This document shows positions 1-5,110 of a DNA stretch of 8,411 nt, piece after piece. The stretch lies in the NCBI GenBank assembly GCA_958451915.1, contig CAUDRX010000095.1, positions 1 through 8,411 on the forward strand, read 5' to 3'. A model generated the notes under the pieces. It had not been told where the DNA came from. It saw nothing but the letters and a program-made list of their open reading frames with translations, and made no database searches. Origin of the DNA: an uncultured Peptococcaceae bacterium. Its GTDB lineage: Bacteria > Bacillota > Peptococcia > Peptococcales > Peptococcaceae. Each line of letters opens with the position of its first letter. Position 1 is the first letter of the stretch. The translations under genes were made by a program, and so were the position numbers.

Positions 1-60
1 AACCCAAATAACCCTTACTGAAAACAGTAAAGGTAAAGTAAGTAAAGTAATATTGGGTTG
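1..60. repeat. Nested inverted repeat with tandem 9-mer
   Basis: An outer 7-bp perfect inverted repeat (AACCCAA at 1-7, TTGGGTT at 53-59) encloses an inner imperfect hairpin, CCTTACTG (13-20), loop AAAA (21-24), CAGTAAAGG (25-33), with one bulged A. The inner hairpin is followed by two exact head-to-tail copies of GTAAAGTAA (33-41 and 42-50). No T-tract follows, so it is not a convincing intrinsic terminator. It could be an operator cluster, the edge of an intergenic repeat element cut by the window start, or chance in AT-rich DNA. Confidence 0.45.
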
Positions 61-78
61 CCTGATTAACAGTATTGA

Positions 79-108
79 TTGACATTCTGATCACCTGTGT
101 GGTAAAAG
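79..108 (+). promoter_or_regulatory. Candidate sigma-70 type promoter
   Basis: A perfect -35 hexamer TTGACA (79-84) is followed after 18 bp by TAAAAG (103-108), which matches four of six positions of the -10 consensus. It would give a long leader of about 155 nt before the zinc-ribbon gene at 268. The -10 element is weak, so this is only a candidate. Confidence 0.3.
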
Positions 109-174
109 TTTTCTAAAGAATATCACATTTCCCGGGCGTTGTAAAGCGCTCACGAATATTATTAGCAAATTTTT

Positions 175-208
175 TATAATTATGCATGTTCTCCGTGTTG
201 AACATGCA
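175..208 (+). promoter_or_regulatory. -10 element followed by a perfect dyad (possible operator)
   Basis: A perfect -10 hexamer TATAAT lies at 175-180 with no recognisable -35 box at normal spacing. Starting 3 bp after it is a perfect 9-bp inverted repeat, TGCATGTTC (183-191) and GAACATGCA (200-208), separated by 8 bp. Transcription would start about 187, inside the left arm. That is a classic place for a repressor operator, or a hairpin at the very 5' end of the transcript. The next gene starts at 268. Confidence 0.4.
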
Positions 209-267
209 GAGCGATGTGTGTCATTTCGACAGAAAATGATGGTTTGAATGAAGAAAGGAGAGAAGCC

Positions 268-507
268 ATGCTGACCATCCGCTGCGCAACGTGCAAAACA
301 AAACTTTGGAAGTATGACAAGATCGGTCACGGTGAAGTCCTTCGCTGTCACAAGGCGCGTATCAGTAAATGGTACGTGCCTGTCGAGATGCAGGGCGACA
401 AGATCGTCTGCCCAAACTGTAAACGCCCCATCGGTATTGATAAAGGAACCTTCTATAAAATGGATCCAAATGCTTTTCTGTACAACGGGACGAAGCGCAA
501 CAAATAA
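268..507 (+). CDS. Small zinc-ribbon protein, function unknown
   Basis: This encodes a 79-aa soluble protein with two knuckle-like CxxC pairs, C6-A-T-C9 and C48-P-N-C51, the second followed by K-R-P as in many rubredoxin-like or zinc-ribbon folds. A fifth cysteine, C27, sits between them in a RCHK context and might be an extra ligand together with H21 or H28. The protein is basic, with many Lys/Arg, so nucleic-acid contact is possible. The start at 268 was chosen because AAGAAAGGAG (251-260) stands at correct spacing before it. A longer reading from 214 has no ribosome binding site and adds 18 residues that do not belong to the fold. I do not recognise a named family. The gene stands alone, 66 bp before an acetyltransferase on the same strand, and may be transcribed with it. 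Binding of one Zn2+ is inferred from the cysteine pattern only. Confidence 0.75.
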   Translation: MLTIRCATCKTKLWKYDKIGHGEVLRCHKARISKWYVPVEMQGDKIVCPNCKRPIGIDKGTFYKMDPNAFLYNGTKRNK

Positions 508-510
508 GAC

Positions 511-539
511 TGTGGCGGCTGTCATATCTGCGCTATAAT
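511..539 (+). promoter_or_regulatory. Candidate promoter of the acetyltransferase gene
   Basis: A perfect -10 hexamer TATAAT is at 534-539. The hexamer 17 bp upstream (TGTGGC, 511-516) is a poor -35 box. It sits in the 66-bp gap between the zinc-ribbon gene and the acetyltransferase gene and could give a leader of about 28 nt before the start at 574. Confidence 0.4.
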
Positions 540-573
540 AAAAAGACAATGACGAGAAGGAGAGGATTTCATT

Positions 574-1071
574 ATGGATCCACAGAAAGACATCATCATT
601 CGCCCTATCACAGCAGCTGACGATGCACTGATCGCTGACATTATCCGTTCCAACCTGCGCGCCGCACATCTGGATATTCCCGGCACTGCCTATTATGATC
701 CCGAGCTTGACCATCTCAGCACATTTTATCATGCTGCCCCAGAACAACGTGCCTATTACATCGCCGCTGACGCGCGCGGTACTGTTATCGGCGGCGTCGG
801 CTTCGCTGAGTTTCCGGGCGTCGAACATTGCGCCGAACTGCAGAAACTTTATCTGGCAGATGCTGTGAAAGGCCGCGGCTACAGTCACCTGCTCATGGAG
901 GCCGCCGAAGAAGGCGCCCGCCAGGCAGGCTACAGTAAGCTCTATCTTGAGACTCATACCAGCCTGCGTATCGCCTGCCTCCTCTATGAAAAGCACGGCT
1001 ATGAAAGCATCCCTCAGCCGGTGCCGACTGTGCATACCACGATGGATCGGTTTTATATCAAGGCGCTGTGA
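574..1071 (+). CDS. GNAT family N-acetyltransferase
   Basis: This 165-aa protein has the full length and order of a single-domain GNAT acetyltransferase. It opens with the beta-1 pattern IIIRPITAADDALI (residues 7-20). Strand beta-4 (about 86-94, AELQKLYL) leads into the acetyl-CoA pyrophosphate loop VKGRGYS (98-104), a variant of Q/RxxGxG/A, and then a long helix. The segment 121-143 (SKLYLET...LYEKHGYE) is the usual motif B ending, where the Tyr of LYEKHGY often serves as general acid. The protein should transfer an acetyl group from acetyl-CoA to an amine in the cytoplasm, but the acceptor cannot be predicted. A strong GAGAAGGAGAGG (554-565) precedes the ATG. The gene lies 38 bp before the LysR gene on the same strand, with no terminator visible between them, so read-through into the regulator is possible. 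Confidence 0.88.
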   Translation: MDPQKDIIIRPITAADDALIADIIRSNLRAAHLDIPGTAYYDPELDHLSTFYHAAPEQRAYYIAADARGTVIGGVGFAEFPGVEHCAELQKLYLADAVKGRGYSHLLMEAAEEGARQAGYSKLYLETHTSLRIACLLYEKHGYESIPQPVPTVHTTMDRFYIKAL

Positions 1072-1109
1072 GAGCCGGTGATGTGTATTGACAGGGGGAG
1101 AAGAGGCGC

Positions 1110-2024
1110 ATGAATTTTGAACGACTGCGGGTCTTTGTAGAAGTGGCTCAGTGCCGCTCGATGAACCAGGCTGCGAAGAGATTGTTTGTATCCCAGCCAA
1201 CAGTGAGCGGGATGATCAAAGCCATGGAAGAAGAGCTTGGTTACACATTGATCGAGCGGTCTTACAGAGGTGTGACACTGACAGAAAAAGGCCGGCGTGT
1301 ATTTGAGGATGCCCGGAAGATCCTGGCGATGGAACAGCAATGGCATGCTATTGCAGAAACTGATCCGACGATCAGCGGTGATGTCCATGTGACGGTGGTG
1401 CCTTCTGCGACGCCTTTGGTGCTGCAGGTCGTGGCAGCGCTGAAGAAACGGTATCCCACTGTCAATGTGATCATCCATGATGGGCGCAAGGCGCATCTTT
1501 TGGAAATGCTGATCGATCAGACTGCGATGGTTGGGATCTATGGGTACCCTGATGATGAAAAGGAGAATGTCAACCTTTTTGCAGATGCGAATGGCCTTAC
1601 TGTGGAAACGCTGTTGAACGACACGTTCTGTGTGTTTGTCAGCGCCCGACACCCGCTGGCAGAGCAGGAAGTGGTCACACTGACAGCGCTCAGGGAACTG
1701 CCGATCGCGATCTATGCGGGTGAAGACCCTGTGGCACCATATTTTGTGAAGTACTTTGATGAGAGCGAATGTTACTATATGAACAACCTCGATGCGATGA
1801 TGAACCTGGCACTGCATGGTGAAGCAGCGGCGGTATGTACGCACCTTTATGCGTCGTACAGTCCCCTGGTCCAGGAAGGTTTACTGAAGATCCTGAACCT
1901 GGAAACGATCATGGTCCCCTTCACGTATTGTCTGCTGTATCCGGCAGATGATGCGATCAGCGCAACGGAAGCGATCGTGGTTGAGGCGCTGCGGAAAGCG
2001 TTCGATGAGCAGGCAGAGATTTGA
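1110..2024 (+). CDS. LysR-type transcriptional regulator
   Basis: This 304-aa protein is of standard LysR length. The N-terminal winged helix-turn-helix spans residues 1-60. It has the signature SMNQAAKRLFVSQPTVSGMI (17-36) as the two helices of the turn, then LGYTLIERSYRGVTLTEKG (43-61), the conserved wing. A linker helix (about 62-88) leads to a periplasmic-binding-protein-like effector domain (about 90-300) built from two alpha/beta lobes, with strands such as DVHVTVVPS (91-99) and FCVFVSARHPL (173-183). It should bind DNA as a dimer or tetramer and respond to a small molecule. It is encoded directly upstream of, and in the same direction as, the oxidoreductase-hydrolase operon, and the 167-bp gap holds several inverted repeats. 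That makes it the natural local regulator, with the effector likely a substrate or product of those enzymes (inference). The ribosome binding site is the purine run AGGGGGAGAAGAGG at 1093-1106. Confidence 0.93.
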   Translation: MNFERLRVFVEVAQCRSMNQAAKRLFVSQPTVSGMIKAMEEELGYTLIERSYRGVTLTEKGRRVFEDARKILAMEQQWHAIAETDPTISGDVHVTVVPSATPLVLQVVAALKKRYPTVNVIIHDGRKAHLLEMLIDQTAMVGIYGYPDDEKENVNLFADANGLTVETLLNDTFCVFVSARHPLAEQEVVTLTALRELPIAIYAGEDPVAPYFVKYFDESECYYMNNLDAMMNLALHGEAAAVCTHLYASYSPLVQEGLLKILNLETIMVPFTYCLLYPADDAISATEAIVVEALRKAFDEQAEI

Positions 2025-2043
2025 AAACAGAATACCTGGAGTG

Positions 2044-2075
2044 ATGACTGCTGTGAACATGGCAGTCATTTTTTT
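2044..2075 (+). terminator. Rho-independent terminator after the LysR gene
   Basis: A perfect 8-bp stem, ATGACTGC (2044-2051) and GCAGTCAT (2062-2069), encloses a 10-nt loop and runs straight into seven T residues (2069-2075). It begins 19 bp past the stop codon of the regulator gene, so regulator transcripts should largely end here and the downstream operon needs its own promoter. Confidence 0.85.
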
Positions 2076-2076
2076 G

Positions 2077-2154
2077 TTATAGGGATCGGCCTATAAGCTT
2101 TATCATAAAATACTATAATACATTTGATAAGGAAAGGGGGTACAATGATAGTAT
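2077..2154 (+). promoter_or_regulatory. Operon control region: three dyads around candidate promoters
   Basis: Between the terminator and the oxidoreductase gene lie three dyads. The first is perfect, TTATAGG (2077-2083) with CCTATAA (2090-2096), 6-bp spacer. The second is CTTTATCA (2098-2105) with TGATAAGG (2125-2132), one mismatch. The third is ATACTATAAT (2110-2119) with ATGATAGTAT (2145-2154), one mismatch. Two promoters are possible. One is a perfect -10 TATAAT (2114-2119) with a poor -35, typical of activator-dependent promoters. The other is TTGATA (2124-2129), 17 bp, GATAGT (2147-2152). The first dyad lies where the -35 contact of the TATAAT promoter should be. LysR proteins bind imperfect dyads of this sort at such positions, so this is the likely target of the upstream regulator (inference). 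Confidence 0.55.
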
Positions 2155-2191
2155 GTATTGACGCTGTAAACGACAGAAAGGAGCTGGAAAA

Positions 2192-4210
2192 ATGAGTGAT
2201 ATCAAACGAGAAAGACCGTATCCCCACCTGTTTTCGCCGATGATCGTAAAGGGCAAACGTTTTAAGAATCGGATCATTACTGCGCCGACGCATCATTCTT
2301 TTGCGGTCGATCCGGATAATAATCTCAATATGTTTGGGGTGAAAGTCTGGGGGGATCGTGCAAAAGGCGGCGCCGCCGCGGTGACGATCGGTGAAGGTAA
2401 GCTTGACAAACTCAATAGCTGCGCGCACAGCGGCCATGTCAACTGCTGTGATGAGCTGGCGCTGCAGCGGCTGCATTTCTTTACGGACTATGTGCATACT
2501 TATGGTGCCCTGGCCTCTATCGAGTTCAACCACAGTGGTCAGTTTGCCCTGCCGGAATATAATCCTCAGCATCTTGGTCCGATGGGGGCATCAGCGATCA
2601 CGATGCCGAATGGGCTGCATGTGAAAGAGATGGATGAAAAGGATATGGATCAGGTGGCAGATTCCTATGCGTATGCCTGTCTGATCGCAAAACGCGCGGG
2701 TTTTGATATGGTCCTCCTGCATTTCGCCCATGGCTGGCTGATGGGTGGTTTCCTGTCGCCGCTCGTCAATCATCGCACCGATCAGTATGGCGGCAGTATC
2801 GGGAATCGTTGCCGCTTTCCGCTGATGGTACTTGAGCGTATCCGGGCGGCGGTCGGCGATGACTTCATCCTGGAATGCCGGATCAGCGGCGATGAGCTGA
2901 CGCCAGGCGGTATTGTCATTGAGGATGCCATTGAGATGCTGAAGATCTTTGAGCCGTACATCGACATGGCGCACATTTCCTGCGGCACGCGGCTCAATGC
3001 CGTGACGCGTGCCATCATGCATCCAAGCCATTTCATCACCGATCATGCGCATAATCGCAGGATGGCACGCATGGCCAAGGATGCCGGGCTCAGGATCCCG
3101 ATCGGCACTGTAGGTGCGGTCACAGATCCGGCTCTTTGTGATGAGATGATCGCTGCCGGGGATTGTGACTATGTGGTCATGGCGCGCGCAGCCATCGCTG
3201 ATCCTGAGTGGGCGAACAAAGCGCGGGCGGGACATGCAGAAGACATCCGTCCGTGCATCCGCTGTTTCCGCTGCCTTGATGTGGCGATCGGTCGGGTCAA
3301 TACGAGTACCAATGCTGTCCTGGAAGATTTCAGTAAGTCGACGCGCAAGAGTGAGTGTTCGGTCAATCCGCTCTTTGGGCATCCATCCTGGAAAGATGGT
3401 TATCCTGCGCCGGTGAAGAAAAAGAAGATCGTGGTCATCGGCGGTGGACCCGGCGGCATGCAGGCGGCGCTGGAAGCGGCACAGCGCGGCCATGAGGTGG
3501 TGCTCTTCGAAAAAGAGGCAAAGCTTGGCGGGCAGCTCTTCTATGCAGACCACGTCTGGTTCAAAAAAGAAATGAAAGCATATCGCCAGTGGCTGATCCG
3601 TCAGATCGAAAAGGAACGGATCGATGTGCGTCTGAACACCACTGCCACGCCACAGATCATCGCGCGGGAAGCAGCGGATACTGTGATCATTGCGATCGGG
3701 GCTGAGCCATTGATACCACCGGTCAGTGGCGTCAATGCTGACCATGTGATCACAGCTGTCGATCTTTATGGCCATGAAGATAAGGTTGGTGAAAAAGTCG
3801 TCATCATCGGCGGTGGCATGGTTGGCTGTGAGACGGCGCTGCATCTGACTTCGATGGGCCGCACAGTGGAATTGGTGGAAATGGGTGAGATGCTGGCACC
3901 GGATGGCATCTTTACAGAGCGCATCCACACACTGGATTATATGGATAAGGATGAGAAGCTGGCCTATCACCTTCATACGACCTGCACGGCCATCGAGAAA
4001 GGCGGCGTTCTTGTTGCAGACCATAGTGGCAATACCCGCCTGCTGGAAGCGGATACGGTGGTACTGGCATGCGGTATGAAAGCACGCATCGAAGAGCGGG
4101 AGACTTTCAGAGATACAGCTTTTGATGTGATCGCCATTGGCGACTGTGTGAAGCCGCGCAATGTGCATGATGCTGTTGCCGAAGGTTTCAATGCGGCATT
4201 GATACAATGA
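2192..4210 (+). CDS. Fe-S flavoenzyme of the old yellow enzyme / enoate reductase type (FMN, 4Fe-4S, FAD, NADH)
   Basis: At 672 aa it has the full architecture of 2,4-dienoyl-CoA reductase, clostridial 2-enoate reductase and BaiCD. Residues 8-350 form the FMN TIM barrel: KNRIITAP (25-32), EFNHSGQ (111-117), HFAHGWL (177-183), FLSPLVNHRTDQYGGS (187-202), ending at VVMARAAIADPEW (328-340). C355, C358, C361 and C389 are the 4Fe-4S ligands. Next come a dinucleotide site VVIGGGPGG (414-422), a second one VVIIGGGMVG (536-545) and the FAD-closing VIAIGDC (646-652). The enzyme should pass hydride from NAD(P)H through FAD and the cluster to FMN and reduce an activated C=C bond in the cytoplasm, probably under anoxic conditions. 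Two oddities: Trp182 replaces the usual proton-donor Tyr, and the gap before the fourth Cys is 27 residues instead of about 11-12. AAAGGAG (2177-2183) supports the start. The stop is 17 bp before the hydrolase start. The substrate is probably a chalcone, flavanone or other aryl enone (inference). Confidence 0.9.
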   Translation: MSDIKRERPYPHLFSPMIVKGKRFKNRIITAPTHHSFAVDPDNNLNMFGVKVWGDRAKGGAAAVTIGEGKLDKLNSCAHSGHVNCCDELALQRLHFFTDYVHTYGALASIEFNHSGQFALPEYNPQHLGPMGASAITMPNGLHVKEMDEKDMDQVADSYAYACLIAKRAGFDMVLLHFAHGWLMGGFLSPLVNHRTDQYGGSIGNRCRFPLMVLERIRAAVGDDFILECRISGDELTPGGIVIEDAIEMLKIFEPYIDMAHISCGTRLNAVTRAIMHPSHFITDHAHNRRMARMAKDAGLRIPIGTVGAVTDPALCDEMIAAGDCDYVVMARAAIADPEWANKARAGHAEDIRPCIRCFRCLDVAIGRVNTSTNAVLEDFSKSTRKSECSVNPLFGHPSWKDGYPAPVKKKKIVVIGGGPGGMQAALEAAQRGHEVVLFEKEAKLGGQLFYADHVWFKKEMKAYRQWLIRQIEKERIDVRLNTTATPQIIAREAADTVIIAIGAEPLIPPVSGVNADHVITAVDLYGHEDKVGEKVVIIGGGMVGCETALHLTSMGRTVELVEMGEMLAPDGIFTERIHTLDYMDKDEKLAYHLHTTCTAIEKGGVLVADHSGNTRLLEADTVVLACGMKARIEERETFRDTAFDVIAIGDCVKPRNVHDAVAEGFNAALIQ

Positions 4211-4214
4211 AGAT

Positions 4215-4219
4215 AGGAG
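4215..4219 (+). promoter_or_regulatory. Ribosome binding site deciding the hydrolase start
   Basis: AGGAG stands 8 bp before the ATG at 4228. A more upstream ATG at 4207, which overlaps the stop codon of the reductase gene, has no purine-rich sequence in front of it. The 4228 start is therefore preferred. Confidence 0.75.
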
Positions 4220-4227
4220 ATGAGACC

Positions 4228-5061
4228 ATGAGAACGATCAGCGTTGATCTGAATGCGGGTTTTGATTTTGACCATTATGATGTGAAAAAACTGCCGCCTC
4301 TCTCGGAGGATGAAGCGGCGAAATGGTATGCGTCTTTTTATTGGCAGGGGCGGCGGGAAGTTTCTGAAACAGACCGTGCGCTTTTTGCGCCGGGTAAAGG
4401 GCCGACGATGGATCCTGCGAAGGCATTGATCCCAGGAAAGAACATGGATGCCCTCCTGGCGCCTGGCGATATTGACGGCGATCTTGGCTGGTGTGTCTTG
4501 CCACAGGGCATCGGCTATGGGTCATCCTGCACGGTGCTGGAGAACATTCCGTTTGAGATGTTCGCGTGGTATAAGAAGCTCAAGGTTGTTGACGATCTTT
4601 CCTACAAGATCTGGTATCCAGGTTCGCATGTGTCAGAACTCGGCGGGATCAGTATCGAGGATGTGGGGCTTGGGGTCGAACGCATTGATACCATCAGCCC
4701 TAACGATGTGCATAACCTTGGTCTGAGTCAGGCGCCAGCTGAAGTGGATGGTGATTTTGTGGCCCTCATCGGCGGCAACGGCAGTGTCAGTCTGTTGGAT
4801 GATCCAACCGCACGCCTGGCCCGGGCGCTCTCACTCTTTCACTATGTGCGCCGTCTGCCTGGCGGCGGCAGTGTGTTCCGCACCCATTTTTACCTTGGTG
4901 CATTTTGTGAGAATGGGCAATTGGTGCAGCAGGAGATCTATGATCCCGATGATCTTGCGGAGATGACACGCCGCATGCTCGCTCACTGCATCTATGAACG
5001 CAATAATCTCGCTGCTTTCCTGCCGGTGCTCTATGAGAGGATGAAAGATGTGCCGTTATGA
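4228..5061 (+). CDS. Phloretin / 2,4-diacetylphloroglucinol hydrolase-like C-C hydrolase
   Basis: This 277-aa soluble protein resembles the PhlG/Phy family by overall pattern and length (about 280-295 aa). PhlG splits 2,4-diacetylphloroglucinol, and Eubacterium ramulus phloretin hydrolase (Phy) splits phloretin into phloroglucinol and 3-(4-hydroxyphenyl)propionate. The N-terminal part (1-80) contains KWYASFYWQGRREV (32-45). The core strand YKIWYPGSHVSE (126-137) supplies His134. The C-terminal helix has AHCIYERNN (252-260), where His253 and Glu257 are spaced i,i+4 like the paired zinc ligands of PhlG. The remaining Glu ligand could be Glu144, Glu151 or Glu172; I cannot settle which. The gene follows the reductase gene by 17 bp and shares its operon, so it probably acts on the reductase product. 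The family call was made by eye. Other beta-diketone or acylphenol substrates remain possible. Confidence 0.68.
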   Translation: MRTISVDLNAGFDFDHYDVKKLPPLSEDEAAKWYASFYWQGRREVSETDRALFAPGKGPTMDPAKALIPGKNMDALLAPGDIDGDLGWCVLPQGIGYGSSCTVLENIPFEMFAWYKKLKVVDDLSYKIWYPGSHVSELGGISIEDVGLGVERIDTISPNDVHNLGLSQAPAEVDGDFVALIGGNGSVSLLDDPTARLARALSLFHYVRRLPGGGSVFRTHFYLGAFCENGQLVQQEIYDPDDLAEMTRRMLAHCIYERNNLAAFLPVLYERMKDVPL

Positions 5062-5066
5062 TCTGT

Positions 5067-5102
5067 AAAAAAGGCCGCTCCAGCAATGGAGCGGCCTTTT
5101 TA
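5067..5102. terminator. Bidirectional Rho-independent terminator
   Basis: A 10-bp perfect GC-rich stem, GGCCGCTCCA (5073-5082) and TGGAGCGGCC (5087-5096), closes on a GCAA tetraloop. It is flanked by six A (5067-5072) and five T (5097-5101). It therefore works on both strands, ending the reductase-hydrolase operon from the left and the purine permease gene (stop at 5111-5113) from the right. Confidence 0.93.
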
Positions 5103-5110
5103 TATGCCTT

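Noticed and set aside
182..247. Possible 21-codon leader peptide upstream of the zinc-ribbon gene
   Set aside because: It has no ribosome binding site, its ATG lies between the -10 box and the expected transcription start, and it shows no attenuation-type codon run.
214..267. Upstream ATG extending the zinc-ribbon protein by 18 residues
   Set aside because: There is no purine-rich site before it, while a strong one precedes the ATG at 268.
1088..1093. Consensus -35 TTGACA just before the LysR gene
   Set aside because: A -10 box at normal spacing would lie inside the coding sequence, so it cannot drive the gene from its chosen start.
91..1200. Minus-strand open frame of 369 codons across the first genes
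   Set aside because: It spans non-coding DNA and three plus-strand genes with good motifs and ribosome binding sites, and its own product has no family pattern.
2591..4207. Very long minus-strand open frame (538 codons) opposite the oxidoreductase gene
   Set aside because: The plus strand there encodes a protein with unbroken flavoenzyme motifs. The antisense frame is rich in His, Arg, Asp and Ile without any recognisable domain, as expected from complementing biased codons.
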